Assembly (NCBI RefSeq): GCF_041381155.1
Contig: NC_091147.1
Span: 15,909,318-15,973,317 of the forward strand
DNA: 64,000 nt
Direction: 5' to 3'
Source: Argopecten irradians
Lineage: Eukaryota; Mollusca; Bivalvia; Pectinida; Pectinidae
This document shows, one piece after another, positions 35,801 through 42,972 of this stretch. The position numbers and the translations under genes are program-made. Under the pieces are notes generated by a model that was given only the letters and a program-made list of their open reading frames with translations, was not told the origin of the DNA and did no database searches. The first letter of the stretch is position 1. Each line of letters begins with the position of its first letter.

Positions 35801-37310
35801 TTGGAAAATATATTTTAACACAGGTTTGGTAAATTTTCTGACACAGATTATATATGAATACATAAAATGTCATTGTTTTGTGTTTCAGCATTTTGTGTGT
35901 GCTAAATGTGAGCGGCCATTCTTAGGCACCAGACATTATGAGAAGAAAGGGTTGGCTTACTGTGAAACTCATTATCACCAGGTATTGTTAATTGGGCACC
36001 TGTAAATGATTTCATGAATTTTAAGTGTAAAACATTCATGATATAAAAATGAATAACATTTAAAAAGTATGGCTTCTGATACTACTGTTTCTTAAACACA
36101 CAATTACCCACTTGCATCATTTTCTGAGAAGGCATAAAGACAATCTGTCTTGAAATGAATGCCAAGCTGTAGATAATATATAAAACAAAAGTAATTGATT
36201 TATTACTTCATGTAGTTCATGTACATTTGTACTTCTGAATATATACAATGTTTTTTTTTTAGTTTTTTTTTCTCACAATCTGTACTTATGATACGAAAGT
36301 ACTTGATGCATATCCTTGTTAATAAATATCATAATATATGTTAATTATTTTTTTTCTCACAGCTTTTCGGGAACATCTGCTTTGTATGTAATTGTGTGGT
36401 AGCGGGGGATGGTAAGTGTATAATATTCTATTTCTCTTTATAAGTTTTTAAAAACAAAAAACAAGAACACCTGATATCCCAGAGAAAATAGTAGCTGCAT
36501 TAATGATAATCGTTCAGAATGAATAATTAGTCAGAGAAAAAAATCATATATTATCATTCATTCCATATATCTAATGTTTTAGAGAAAAAAATCTGAACAA
36601 ATTGTTTATGATGTATGCTTCTTGATTTCATTGTATTTTTTATTTCATTGTTGATTACAGTTTTCAGTGCCTTTAACAAGTCGTGGTGTGTAGGACATTT
36701 CGCCTGCTCCATCTGTGACAGAAAGATGAGTCACAAGTAAGTGTCCATTCAACTTATTTAAATGTTAACTGAAAGCAGTAACAATATTCATGTTTACATT
36801 TTATAATGAGCTTGTAAAACTGACTCAGGGGAGTTACTCGAAAATATATCAATACCTTTTAACTTTCTTTAAAAATGTCATTAATAAACAGCGATTTTCT
36901 TGTATAAGATAATTCATTTATTATATGAGTGAATTTTAGCATACACACCACAATACTAAGGTATATCGTATTGGATATTAGCTGCAAGGTACTGGGTATC
37001 GGGGAGACATTGAAGCATTATATTGATGTAACATTGAAATGTGAGTTGGAAAATCTTTTATTCTAGAACCAAATTTAAATCAAACCACTTACAATACAAT
37101 TTTATACATTCTTTCAACTGTTTGAATATGTATTCATTAGATTGATGAACATTTAACAATGCTTTGTATGAAAACTTTCTTTCCAGAACAAAGTTTTTCG
37201 AATTTGACCTGAAGCCAGTGTGTCGAGTCTGCCACGAGAAGTTTCCTGCAGAGTTGAAGAAAAGGCTTAAGAAATACCATGAGGAAGTGAACAAGAAGGC
37301 AGCTAATTAA
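11691..37310 (+). CDS. LIMS1: PINCH/LIMS LIM-only adaptor, spliced gene (13 coding exons recognised, two of them alternatives)
   Basis: Spliced CDS assembled by hand: 11691-11893, then 17295-17405 or 23851-23964, then 29240-29285, 29619-29685, 30614-30734, 31905-31976, 34402-34479, 35196-35291, 35639-35693, 35889-35981, 36363-36411, 36661-36736 and 37187-37310. Every junction has AG/GT and a consistent phase. The total is 1191 nt (396 aa) with the first LIM1 exon or 1194 nt (397 aa) with the second. Starting at the internal ATG at 17302 gives 326 aa, about the length of human PINCH1. In that numbering the LIM domains are about 8-60, 69-119, 133-182, 191-241 and 250-301, with a basic tail containing KKRLKK. 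Known for the family: PINCH joins ILK and parvin at integrin adhesions, with LIM1 binding the ILK ankyrin repeats. LIM5 has WCVGH where human PINCH1 has Cys at the last position; His is also a zinc ligand. The symbol is by family; LIMS1 versus LIMS2 is a vertebrate split. Confidence 0.93.
12222..12366 (+). CDS. Possible alternative terminal exon following the PINCH N-terminal exon
   Basis: A good acceptor (pyrimidine-rich tract ending CTGCAG) precedes a stretch that stays open in the phase left by the 11893 donor. It reads 47 codons plus the shared codon to a TAA at 12364. No internal GT in this stretch gives the exon length needed to rejoin the LIM1 exons in frame. If used, it would therefore end a short protein lacking LIM domains. 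It includes two short Cys clusters (CLCPCG). An open run of this length can occur by chance, so this is tentative. Confidence 0.2.
12526..12709. mobile_element. Foldback MITE, 83-bp arms
   Basis: The left arm (12526-12609) and right arm (about 12624-12709) are inverted copies with few mismatches, joined by a loop of about 14 bp. Arm motifs: ACATTAAATAGTATAATATC at the edge, TTGGCCTCTTGGCCATCTTC in the middle, AAAAGCTAGGT at the loop. It sits in the intron after the N-terminal PINCH exon. Confidence 0.8.
13430..14085 (-). repeat. 58-bp tandem array of a tRNA-like SINE head (about 11 units)
   Basis: On the minus strand each unit contains TGGCTGAGTGGTTAAGGTGT, which fits a Pol III A box of the tRNA-Leu/Ser style, followed by CTGACATTCTACCACTAGCC. 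Units recur about every 58-59 bp from 13496 to about 13960, with shorter and diverged units at both ends. The last unit on the minus-strand upstream side (near 14085) carries GTGATCGAAATTCC, a weak B-box-like stretch. The array probably grew from a single SINE head. Confidence 0.75.
14690..14770 (-). mobile_element. tRNA-derived SINE fragment
   Basis: The minus strand has AGGTAGCTCTGTCGGTAGAG then GTGTTCGGGTTCAAAC, the same family as 1765-1870 and 2010-2112. The shared 3' flank ATTGACCCAGACCAATCCC supports this. Confidence 0.55.
15240..15350 (+). mobile_element. Diverged SINE fragment
   Basis: CCTCCACCTCTGGGTCGC then AAGTTCAAAT (B-box like), followed by CCCGGCTACTTCGGCTTTCC and TCCGCCAATTAA. 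This matches the central part of the SINE at 57950-58135, read on the opposite strand. Confidence 0.5.
15351..16975. other. Intronic, nothing recognised
   Basis: Intron between the N-terminal and LIM1 exons. Frames are short and there is no clear repeat. Confidence 0.5.
16985..17240. repeat. Degenerate tandem repeat with CCAAGATGGCTGC motifs
   Basis: About seven diverged units of 40-55 bp, each with GAATCCAA(G/A)ATGGCTGC or a variant, separated by CTATTTTTTAGTT-type spacers. The core resembles a YY1 site (AAGATGGC). The block ends about 55 bp before LIM1 exon 1a. Confidence 0.6.
17295..17405 (+). CDS. LIMS1: PINCH LIM1 first half, alternative exon 1a
   Basis: Acceptor CTTTCAG and donor GT|GTAAGT. 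It encodes the first zinc-finger half of LIM1: C-x2-C, 18 residues, then H-x2-C (VCHRC ... WHTKC). The 18-residue spacing is the normal LIM spacing. An ATG at 17302 could serve as start of the 326-aa form. The exon is phase 2 to phase 2 and 111 nt long, so it can be exchanged with or skipped together with exon 1b without shifting the frame. It resembles the human PINCH1 start more closely than exon 1b does (shared NSNGE). Confidence 0.9.
18062..18415. repeat. Tandem duplication, two units of about 155-160 bp
   Basis: AACCAGAGTTCCCTGAAACA and CCTGTTGCAAGCACCTGTC occur at about 18115 and again at about 18270. Both are followed by matching GACCAGTGTTAGACT and TTATCATTTGGC segments. Confidence 0.8.
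18905..19400. repeat. 25-bp minisatellite, left part (about 20 units)
   Basis: Unit GTCATGTGTCAAGTTAGTTA plus TAGAC, with minor variants, runs without a break to a point where unrelated sequence begins after ATAGGCGAC. The right-hand part of the same array resumes at 19927. Confidence 0.9.
19398..19926. mobile_element. Insertion splitting the 25-bp minisatellite
   Basis: About 511 bp of unrelated sequence (19407-19917) interrupts the array and is bounded by the 9-bp direct repeat ATAGGCGAC (19398-19406 and 19918-19926). It looks like a mobile-element insertion with target duplication. There is no clear terminal inverted repeat. It contains a 71-codon open frame (19509-19724) that I do not recognise. 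Confidence 0.5.
19927..20195. repeat. 25-bp minisatellite, right part (about 10 degenerate units)
   Basis: The same unit as 18905-19400 but more diverged (variants TTAATTATAGATGTCATGTG, AAGTAATTTATAGACG), fading out near 20195. Confidence 0.85.
20196..20955. other. Intronic, nothing recognised
   Basis: PINCH intron sequence between two minisatellites, with no exon-like frame or clear element. Confidence 0.4.
20960..21562. repeat. 85-bp tandem array, seven units with X-box-like palindromes
   Basis: ATTGGCAAGG recurs every 85 bp (20971, 21056, 21141, 21226, 21311, 21396, 21481). Each unit has ACTGACTATATACAGTCAGT, itself a palindrome. In the last four units there is also GTTACCATGGCAAC, which fits the RFX X-box consensus. 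The first three units have diverged forms (GTAACCAGGCCAAC, GTAACCATGCCAAC). Confidence 0.9.
21563..22955. other. Intronic, with a G-rich tract at about 22070-22110
   Basis: No exon-like frames. A run of about 17 G followed by further G groups near 22075-22110 could form a quadruplex; it may also be an error-prone homopolymer. Confidence 0.4.
22960..23035 (-). mobile_element. SINE 3' tail fragment
   Basis: The minus strand reads CTAAATGACCATGGCTGTTA then ATAGGATGTAAAATA, matching the tail of the SINE at 26190-26400. Confidence 0.55.
23091..23259. mobile_element. Foldback MITE with GGGCCCAGTTT ends
   Basis: The left end GGCCCAGTTTTACAAACATT and right end ATGTTTGTGAAACTGGGCC are inverted copies. 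The arms continue inward (CCTTAAATCTAAGGA; CATAGGAAAGCAT against ATGCTTTTCTATG). About 170 bp, with most of its length in the arms. Confidence 0.75.
23851..23964 (+). CDS. LIMS1: PINCH LIM1 first half, alternative exon 1b
   Basis: Acceptor CACCAG and donor GT|GTAAGT. It encodes a second version of the same LIM1 half: C-x2-C, 18 residues, H-x2-C (ACAKC ... WHTKC). It enters and leaves in the same phases as exon 1a and is 114 nt long. It shares WHTKCFV with 1a but differs through the loop ([14 protein letters not shown]). It has no in-frame ATG of its own upstream, so it needs a 5' exon such as 11691-11893. It is most simply a duplicated, mutually exclusive exon; including both would give an extra half-LIM. 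Confidence 0.85.
24103..25502. repeat. 39-bp minisatellite, 36 copies
   Basis: Unit ATAGCTTTTACATTTCCCAA then TGGACCTGAATACCTACAG. It is nearly invariant over 1400 bp: 20 perfect-length units, one 35-bp unit at 24883 lacking ATAG, then 15 more. It starts about 140 bp after LIM1 exon 1b. Because 39 is a multiple of 3, the minus strand shows two long open frames with a 13-residue period, split only by the short unit. These are artefacts. Confidence 0.97.
25503..26185. other. Intronic, nothing recognised
   Basis: AT-rich intron. Overlapping open frames on both strands (around 25497-25826) have no recognisable domain and no support as exons. Confidence 0.4.
26190..26400 (+). mobile_element. tRNA-derived SINE, near full length
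   Basis: Runs from a tRNA-like head (GGGGCTGCAGTGGTCGA and a B-box-like GAAGTTTGAATCCC) through GTTGCCAGGTACTGACC and CCGGCTTTTCTCCACCAAC to the tail CCTGGAATGTCCTTAAATGA, GGCTGTTAATAGGATGTTAA and ACTAATAAAACCAAA. The tail is shared with several other copies in the window. Confidence 0.75.
26880..27060 (+). mobile_element. SINE, same family
   Basis: ATCCACCTCTGGTTTCAAGT and TCAAATCCC (B-box like), then AGTTGCCGGATACTGACTGC, ATTATCCGGCTTTTCTCCAC, AAACCTGGAATAG and AGTGTTAATAGACTATTAAA. More diverged than the copy at 26190. Confidence 0.7.
27921..28066. mobile_element. Foldback MITE, GAGTTATCT family, complete copy
   Basis: The left arm starts TTGCATGTTACAGAGTTATC and the right arm ends GATAACTCTGTAATGTGCAA. 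The arms match for about 55 bp, including GGTATTGATT and ACGTCAT. Related copies lie at 6216, 34234, 34985 and 58761. Confidence 0.85.
28660..28985. repeat. Degenerate repeat of about 75 bp, four to five units
   Basis: CTGTATTCAAA(T/C)...AAGTAAGCTC(C/A)CCTAAG-type units recur at roughly 75-bp spacing, with frequent CACC or CCATC(C/T)CC tracts. Low identity between units. Confidence 0.5.
29240..29285 (+). CDS. LIMS1: PINCH LIM1 second-half exon
   Basis: Acceptor TTGCAG, donor GAG|GTGAG. It completes the Val codon left by exon 1a or 1b and supplies CAQC, the third pair of LIM1 zinc ligands, followed by FPDGIFYE. This is nearly identical to the vertebrate PINCH segment. 46 nt, phase 2 to 0. Confidence 0.93.
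29619..29685 (+). CDS. LIMS1: PINCH LIM1 end / LIM2 start exon
   Basis: Acceptor TTTCAG, donor G|GTAAGG, 67 nt, phase 0 to 1. It encodes [11 protein letters not shown], the last zinc-ligand pair of LIM1 (C-x2-D), then LFAPCCGKC, the first Cys pair of LIM2. It is about 15 bases upstream of a large dispersed repeat in the next intron. Confidence 0.93.
29701..30309 (+). repeat. Dispersed repeat with internal triplication
   Basis: It begins TAGCTCAACTGGAAGGGTCG with a CGTCCGTCGTCCATCTGTAG segment and ends GGCCCTCTGGGCCTCTTGTA. The interior has three units of about 140-150 bp starting TCATAGAGTTCTGCAT(T/G)GA, containing ACCAAATTTGGCCAGAAA and, in the first two, CCTAGGGGCAGGAGGGG. Sequences of this shape are common interspersed repeats in bivalve genomes (from memory). 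No coding capacity. Confidence 0.6.
30614..30734 (+). CDS. LIMS1: PINCH LIM2 core exon
   Basis: Acceptor TTTGTAG, donor AG|GTAAAG, 121 nt, phase 1 to 2. It contains [12 protein letters not shown], the WHPDCFRC zinc ligands and the [10 protein letters not shown] segment characteristic of PINCH LIM2. Confidence 0.93.
31217..31735. mobile_element. piggyBac-like non-autonomous element
   Basis: It lies between TTAA tetranucleotides (31217-31220 and 31732-31735). The ends are imperfect inverted repeats: AGCCACACTATACGTA on the left and AGGCCCAATATCCGTA on the minus strand at the right (12 of 16 match). TTAA target sites are diagnostic of piggyBac-type transposition. The interior is CpG-richer than its surroundings and encodes no transposase. 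It sits in the PINCH intron just before the array-bearing exon. Confidence 0.6.
31905..31976 (+). CDS. LIMS1: PINCH LIM2 end / LIM3 start exon (parent of the 24-copy array)
   Basis: Acceptor ATTCAG, donor CA|GTAAGT, 72 nt, phase 2 to 2. It encodes ALCREC, the last LIM2 ligands, a basic linker ([10 protein letters not shown]), and VCHKC, the first LIM3 ligands. From position 31918 onward this exon is the first unit of a tandem array that carries 23 more near-identical copies of its 3' end and donor into the intron. Only this first copy has the proper acceptor and the start of the exon. Confidence 0.93.
31918..33978 (+). repeat. 24-copy tandem array of a coding-exon end plus its 5' splice site
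   Basis: Units start at 31918, 32000, 32082, 32169 and then at 87-bp steps (86 at one point) to 33908. Each contains the 59 nt that end PINCH exon 31905-31976, the donor GTAAGT and 23-28 intron bases (ATCACAGCTAAAACAGACTA type). Units 1, 2 and 24 lack a 5-bp CAGCT present in most of the others; unit 24 also has an 11-bp deletion and unit 9 a 1-bp deletion. Otherwise only two positions vary (GAG or AAG at the start, CACAAG or CACAAA before TGTCA). Unit 1 is the real exon; units 2-24 are intronic and lack the exon's 5' part and proper acceptor. Confidence 0.97.
34234..34352. mobile_element. GAGTTATCT-family MITE, degraded
   Basis: CAGAGTTATCTCCCCTCTGG on the left and AGATAACTTTATAATCAATA then CCTATA on the right, with an intervening AT-rich middle. 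Same family as 27921-28066. It ends about 50 bp before the LIM3 core exon. Confidence 0.5.
34402..34479 (+). CDS. LIMS1: PINCH LIM3 core exon
   Basis: Acceptor TTTCACAG, donor GG|GTAAGT, 78 nt, phase 2 to 2. It encodes [20 protein letters not shown] with the H and NCSSC zinc ligands of LIM3. It joins the 31976 donor across the array-containing intron. Confidence 0.93.
34985..35160. mobile_element. GAGTTATCT-family MITE, diverged
   Basis: The left arm CCTTGCAGGTAGGTATTCAT with GTGGTGTCAT, and the right arm ATGATGTCACAATCAATACG with CAGATAACTAA, are inverted relative to each other. It ends about 35 bp before PINCH exon 35196. Confidence 0.6.
35196..35291 (+). CDS. LIMS1: PINCH LIM3 end / LIM4 start exon
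   Basis: Acceptor GTTACAG, donor AG|GTATAA, 96 nt, phase 2 to 2. It encodes [16 protein letters not shown], the LRCHD end of LIM3, the linker KMGIP and ICGAC, the first pair of LIM4. LIM4 is the domain that binds the NCK2 SH3 domain in vertebrates (established for the family). Confidence 0.93.
35639..35693 (+). CDS. LIMS1: PINCH LIM4 exon
   Basis: Acceptor TTTACAG, donor GAG|GTACGT, 55 nt, phase 2 to 0. It encodes [18 protein letters not shown], matching the vertebrate LIM4 segment almost residue for residue. Confidence 0.93.
35889..35981 (+). CDS. LIMS1: PINCH LIM4 second-half exon
   Basis: Acceptor GTTTCAG, donor CAG|GTATTG, 93 nt, phase 0 to 0. It encodes [13 protein letters not shown], then [14 protein letters not shown] with the final C-x2-H ligands of LIM4. 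Confidence 0.93.
36363..36411 (+). CDS. LIMS1: PINCH LIM5 start exon
   Basis: Acceptor CTCACAG, donor G|GTAAGT, 49 nt, phase 0 to 1. It encodes [16 protein letters not shown], the first Cys pair of LIM5. Confidence 0.92.
36661..36736 (+). CDS. LIMS1: PINCH LIM5 core exon
   Basis: Acceptor GATTACAG, donor AA|GTAAGT, 76 nt, phase 1 to 2. It encodes FSAFNKSWC followed by VGHFACSIC. The ligand after W-C-V-G is His here where human PINCH1 has Cys; both coordinate zinc. Confidence 0.92.
37187..37310 (+). CDS. LIMS1: PINCH last coding exon (LIM5 end and basic tail)
   Basis: Acceptor TTTCCAG; TAA stop at 37308-37310. It encodes [14 protein letters not shown] (last LIM5 ligands), then [11 protein letters not shown] and an extended charged helix-like tail. 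The LKKRLKK patch is conserved with vertebrates and could act as a nuclear-localisation-like basic patch (inference). Confidence 0.93.
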
Positions 37311-37862
37311 TGGCAGTTTATGGTGTCATGAATGCCACTAGGTAGTCAATGCTTTAAGTCTTAAGTATTATTAGTATACTTTTTAATGTAAAGCAAGAAC
37401 CTGTCAAAAAGGAATATGTTTTGTGAGGCGGAAAACTCATTTTATTCAACTTCCTATGTTTCATGTAGAGTGCAGTTCCATTATGGAAAGAAAAACAAAC
37501 ATTTACCAATTCATATCGGAGTCAATTCTTCGATGTTTTCCCAAAAGGTCTTATTTCAATGTAAAAGTTTGCTTATGTAGATTCATATAGGAATCATGAC
37601 AAAACGAAACAGTTTCTCATCCATTGCTTAAAACCAAATGTCTTGATTGTTTAGATGACGTCTTACCTTTTACAACAGGCCCTCTCTAATGAGTTCCAGG
37701 CAAATGTAGGGCAAATATCGGCTATGTGTATTTGGATTTTGTTTTATCTAGGAATTATTGTTAATAAGATGTGAAACACCAAATAATCAGACGAATGGCT
37801 GGAATGCCCTCATTGGCAGGTTCTTGCGTAGTTTATGAAATCAGGTATATTGAGAAAATAAA
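37311..37862 (+). other. LIMS1: PINCH 3' UTR with a candidate polyadenylation signal
   Basis: Non-coding sequence directly after the PINCH stop. AATAAA occurs at 37857-37862, followed by a T-rich stretch ending in T11, which fits a cleavage/polyadenylation region. Further AATAAA hexamers occur downstream, so a longer UTR is possible. Confidence 0.4.
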
Positions 37863-40800
37863 AGAAAAAAAAGATTTTTTTTTTTTTGTACATTATGTTA
37901 TGATCAGCAGTGTATAGATGCGTGCTACAGACTCTTTATCTAATATTCCAGTCGTTTGTTATAGAGTTGTCTCCCATATTACCCAGTATTGTAAACATTG
38001 CTAATGACGCAGATGAAGACTTGGGTCGGAGGTTATGTTGAGTAACATGTAAACATGAGAATGTGGTTGTTGATGATAAATACTGAAGTTAATTTGTTCT
38101 GTGGTGGTGTGTTTCAGGAGGAAAACGTTTAGGATTTGGTGGCATCTGTTGGATGTAAAAACTAGTTCTTGTTGTTGTGTATATTGATGTTAATTTGAAT
38201 ATTCTGTCAAGGATGTTTGTGTGCCTTTCAATAGTGCCATACACTTACAAAATTAAGAAAAGAAATGAAATAATTATCGACATTACTAGCTGGATATAAT
38301 GATAATAATGTAGATGATATTCAGTCAATGGTCTAAGGGAGATAACACACTCAAATGCATTCAAAACGTTATATAAGGGAGATAATTTATAGATGATGCC
38401 AAAACTTAGTTATTTTAAAAACTTAAGATGTATGGTATTATATGTTTTGTTGAAACAAAGGCTTAGGAGTAAAATTGAGGAAGTCAAGTGACAGTTTAGT
38501 TTTGGTATATTACAGATTGACCTTATCCAATAGAACTGGTTTCATTGTAATGAGGGACGGGACTATCATACATTGTTTATGGTATAGTTTATTACTCTCT
38601 ATAAAATGATGTTATTTATTTATTACAAGTAATCATTGTCCTTGTTTCCAGGTAGTTAAAATTTTATAGAGCTTTTATGTTCCCTGATTGAGGAAAAATT
38701 GTAATCCTCTGTTTAAGAAAAGTGTTTTTAAATCGTTGTTTTAATATTTACAGTTAAGCTTCCAGTTTTGGCTTTTGATATAAATGTAATACTTGCAGCA
38801 TAGTCACTTAGATAAGTTTATTGTAAAATCGCTTCTGTATTAAGTTTAATAATATGTAATTTATAGTTTTTGATCAAATATAACCAATACTCAATTTACC
38901 TCATGCCTAAAACATACCTTTGTCCATATTACAGCAACTATATGTTAGAAATATCAAGTTTGTACTCAATGTCTAGAAATATTACACATATTTTGAAAAC
39001 AATAATGACATCTTTGTATGAAAGCTCATTAATTCATTTGAAAAGTTTGTTAAAAAGAGGTCATAGGGGTTGTGGCACAAGGTCATAGAATGCGGAAATG
39101 GTGAGATCACGATGGAACTAGTCGTGGATGTCTTCAGAAACTCATACCTGTTTAATTACTTTGAGGTAGTGGTGATGTGTTGTAAAATCCCTACACGTGT
39201 TAAAAAGATTCATTAGGATCAATGTTTCATGAATAATTTTTTTCATCTTATTTCGAGATTTTTCTAAACCCAAGAAATGATTTACTTTACAACCCGGCTA
39301 CACTTGACTATAATAAATTAAGTCATATCTTATCTGAACGCCACATTTACATTATATAGCTTCTCTGTAGGATATTTCTCTTATTAAAATGCATCATTCT
39401 TTTTAAATGGATTCAATCCTATTTGTTATTTATGTTATAATATTAAAGAATTATAATGTCACTCCCACTGTTAGTGGTGATGTGATAACCTACTAGAAGT
39501 CTTTTGATCAGGACTTCTCGACATGTCAACTTTTTGAATATATTTGCTTCAAATATATTGCATGCTTGTGAGTCAATCAATATCGCTATATCTTATTACT
39601 GTCACGTGAGTGTATCTTATCACCGTCATGTTTTGTGAAGACTTTTATTCTTCATTATTTTCTAAGCGCTTTTTTTCTGGTGATAAATCTTTACACATGA
39701 ATCTGGTAACCACAGATGCTAACTCTATGCATTTTCATACACATATGCAATACCAATACCTCTACTGCTGAGAAAGAAATGAAATGTCTATAAAACGGTA
39801 ATGTGATAATTGTTTAATTAATACACACATGTGATGTTCTGCAGTCTTGTTAATTAATTCATAAAAGCTTTTTCTCTTTGTGAATTTGGTTGTTCTAACA
39901 TTATTTCCTACTTCTATACATCATTAGATAACCATTTATAAAGTTGTAGAAATCGCTTTCTGTGGAAGTTTTGTCGAATGCCAAAACCAATCTGTATAAG
40001 GTAAAAGCTGGAACATATTTTTGTGTGGTTGTTTTTTAACTGCTGAATTGACTTTAATGGAATATTTTTGTTAATTAACAATTATAATTCTCTGTGTACT
40101 TTGTGAAGGAAAAAACTGAAGTTGAAATTTTAATGCCTTAACTCAAGCAGAATGAGCCCTAAGTGATTTGATACTTTTACAAATATGGAGTGCATTTCAT
40201 AGGGTCGCACAATGAAAACCTTCATGCAGATTATAACTTTTATCGATTTCAAACACCATCTTGAAAAATTCAGCGGATTAATTTCTCTGATCATTTCCCC
40301 CTTCTAATCATGATTTTATTTGCTTATCATTATTATTTATATACTCCTATTTGTTTATATTTATATTCTTTGGTCTGTATATGAGCATGTAATCTTTATG
40401 TATTTGATTTGTTTGTATATGTTAGAAAATATCAGTCATTCATATTTATTTTTTTATGTAGTCTGTGTGTATTTTGCACTGTGTATATGTATATTTAGTT
40501 GAAATGGTTATGATGTGCCTAATAATGTTATACGATATTTCGATAATGATCTTACGTTTCCTAATATCATAGTTCTCTATCGAACATTTTAATATCAATT
40601 CACTTGAATAATTGGAAATTGAACGTTTGAAAATTTGGGTTTATTGATTGATATGGTTCTTCAGTCATTAGTCTATATACCTTATGTTTATTTACAAAAT
40701 GTTATAAACAATATTTTAATTTCCTTTGTTTTTGTCAAAGACATTGAACGTTTACGTTTAAACATGTTTAACGACCAAACAGTCTTGAGGCCTTACAAAG

Positions 40801-40944
40801 TGCCTACGATCATTGTATACTGAACGCTGCAACTTCATAAATTACATTATTTTAAATCAAATTGATAAAAAGTGTAAAAACGTTTGCATCTTGAATTCTA
40901 TAGATACAATTTGTTGTGTGCATTCAAATGTGAAGTGTAATTTA
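37863..40944. other. Intergenic region downstream of PINCH
   Basis: AT-rich and without recognisable coding sequence; short open frames have no exon-like context. It separates PINCH (+) from the converging SLC22-like gene (-). Part of it may be extended PINCH 3' UTR. Confidence 0.5.
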
Positions 40945-40945
40945 T

Positions 40946-41208
40946 CATACTTGCCAACTTTTTGAAATTCCCATAAGGGTAATGTCACTTGTTTATACTT
41001 TTAACCTCAAGGAAGTCTACTTAAATGTAGTAACCCCCTATGAAGAAATTAGAGGTTGATTTTTGCATATCATGACCTTTTCTTTCTGATGTTATAGTCA
41101 GATTTGTGACATTTTGAATATCAAAGAATTTGGACTTGCTAATATTGCCTAAAATGGGGGGTTCAAAATTGGGAGTCTCCCTCCCGATTAGGGAGGTTGG
41201 CAAGTATG
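40946..41208. mobile_element. MITE with CATACTTGCCAAC inverted ends
   Basis: 13-bp perfect terminal inverted repeats, CATACTTGCCAAC on the left and GTTGGCAAGTATG on the right, extending imperfectly inward. 263 bp, no coding capacity. Confidence 0.7.
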
Positions 41209-41464
41209 AATTTTGGCTATTAGCATTGAAATACTTTAAATTGAAGTCGCTTCGACTACATAATATGGAACTATACAGTATGTATGTGATTCTCCTTTAT
41301 TAGATGGCATATATAATAAAATTCATACTGCTTAAGATATGCAAAATATTATGCCTCATAATGTGTTAGAATTAAGCTAGACTAGACTATTACTAGGCTC
41401 ATCTATATACCTTAGTCACTGTTTGATGGTGTAGAGTGTTGACCAGAACATCGGGGAGAATTAC

Positions 41465-41594
41465 GGTAATCACTAGTCCGCTAAACCTGAATATGTTATT
41501 AGGATTTTTAATTTTGTTTTTGCCTAATATATAGTCTATATATCAGGCAAAAAAAGCCTAATTATATAGACAGGTTAACGGACTAGGTAATCAC
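41465..41594. mobile_element. Foldback MITE, TAGTCCGCTAAACCTG family, with 9-bp target duplication
   Basis: The element at 41474-41585 starts TAGTCCGCTAAACCTG and ends CAGGTTAACGGACTA, with an interior made of inverted GCCTAAT...ATTAGGC segments. Both sides carry the 9-bp direct repeat GGTAATCAC (41465-41473 and 41586-41594). Confidence 0.85.
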
Positions 41595-42669
41595 CAGATT
41601 GTCTATCTCATACCATATTTAAAGAATAGATTTTATCAATGTATTAAATTACGTATGTGAAGTGTTTTACAATGTACCTTTACTTGATCTACAATCACTG
41701 CCAAATTGTGTTAAATCTGTGACGTCCACTTGTAGTGTTACTGTCTACTGTTAAAGTGTACAAGTTCTGGTTATAAAATTAAATGTACCTTATATCATCA
41801 TCATGTAATTCTCACATATAGCTTGCTTACTATGTACAAGTAAAAAATGGAATGTTAAACGTTGTTTTTGTTGTATTTAAACAAAGCAGAATGTTGGCAT
41901 CATAACATAATTGTAATCCAAACTTAAGCGTTTATTAATTAGTGCAAAAAATAACTACCAATAATGCAAACATTTCTATAAGAGTTACTTCCCTTTTGGG
42001 ATATTACAATTTAAATGAGAAACAGGCGTTACAGGTGTTCTCTGTTTCAGTGATAGTATCGCCATACAAATAACATTTGTCAAATCACTGTCCTCAAATT
42101 AGAAATGTTTTAGAATAATGATAATAAAAACAGACGTCATTAACCAATACAATTTTGATATGTTAAATTTTAAAACAATGTCTTAAAACTTATTACACGC
42201 ATCTCATTGCAACTGGTCATATTAACATCCAAAGGCAAATCGCTTGTCATCCTTTTTCCAAGGTGAAAATCCATGACTGAGAACTAAGTGTCAGTTTAAT
42301 ATGTATTGTATTATAAATATTACACACATTTCACATGTGAATCACGACATACAAGTCGCACTGCTGTATACGTCGCACTCCCGATTTTCAGGGGAAATAG
42401 TCCCGACTTATACTTCGGTACATGTGTGTGGATAATAGGTCAATGCCATTACATGTAGGCCTAATTCAGAATTAGAGTACATGACAGCAAACAATAGAAA
42501 TAAGTTAATTTACATGTCATAAACGGAGATCAAACATAGCATTGTTCGTACACATTTCAGTTCTGAAAAACGTTTATAAAAACAAAAATATCACAGTTGA
42601 TTTAAATCTCTAAAATACAATGTAATAGATAAATCAAGGTCTTATATATTTGAAGTAACATTTTTATCA

Positions 42670-42972
42670 TCAAACACGTTCCTCTATTTGTTTTTCTGCA
42701 GCAGTTATCATGTCACTTGAGTCCATTAAACTGTTTTCGTGAAATCCAACACCATCAACATTCATATTCGTTTTATTTCCTGTGTAATCGATATTCGAAT
42801 TTGTATCCGGAATAAGTCTTTCCTTCTCTGGGTCTTTAATTATTGTAGTACTTCCTTTGATATTGTCAAGTAGAACCTTGCCTTTTGTTTCCATAAGGAA
42901 CAAACATGCTATAGACGTAAGTAACATGCAACCTCCGGCCAGGAAATACATGATCCCCGGAACGTCGTTGTT
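42670..42972 (-). CDS. SLC22-like gene, last coding exon
   Basis: Acceptor AACGCAG; TGA stop at 42670-42672. It encodes NNDVPGIMYFLAGG (TM11-12 region), METKGKVLLDN and a 60-residue hydrophilic tail ending EERV. Unlike the 61.7-kb paralogue, it has no C-terminal PDZ-type motif. Confidence 0.9.
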   Translation of the reverse strand, partial: NNDVPGIMYFLAGGCMLLTSIACLFLMETKGKVLLDNIKGSTTIIKDPEKERLIPDTNSNIDYTGNKTNMNVDGVGFHENSLMDSSDMITAAEKQIEERV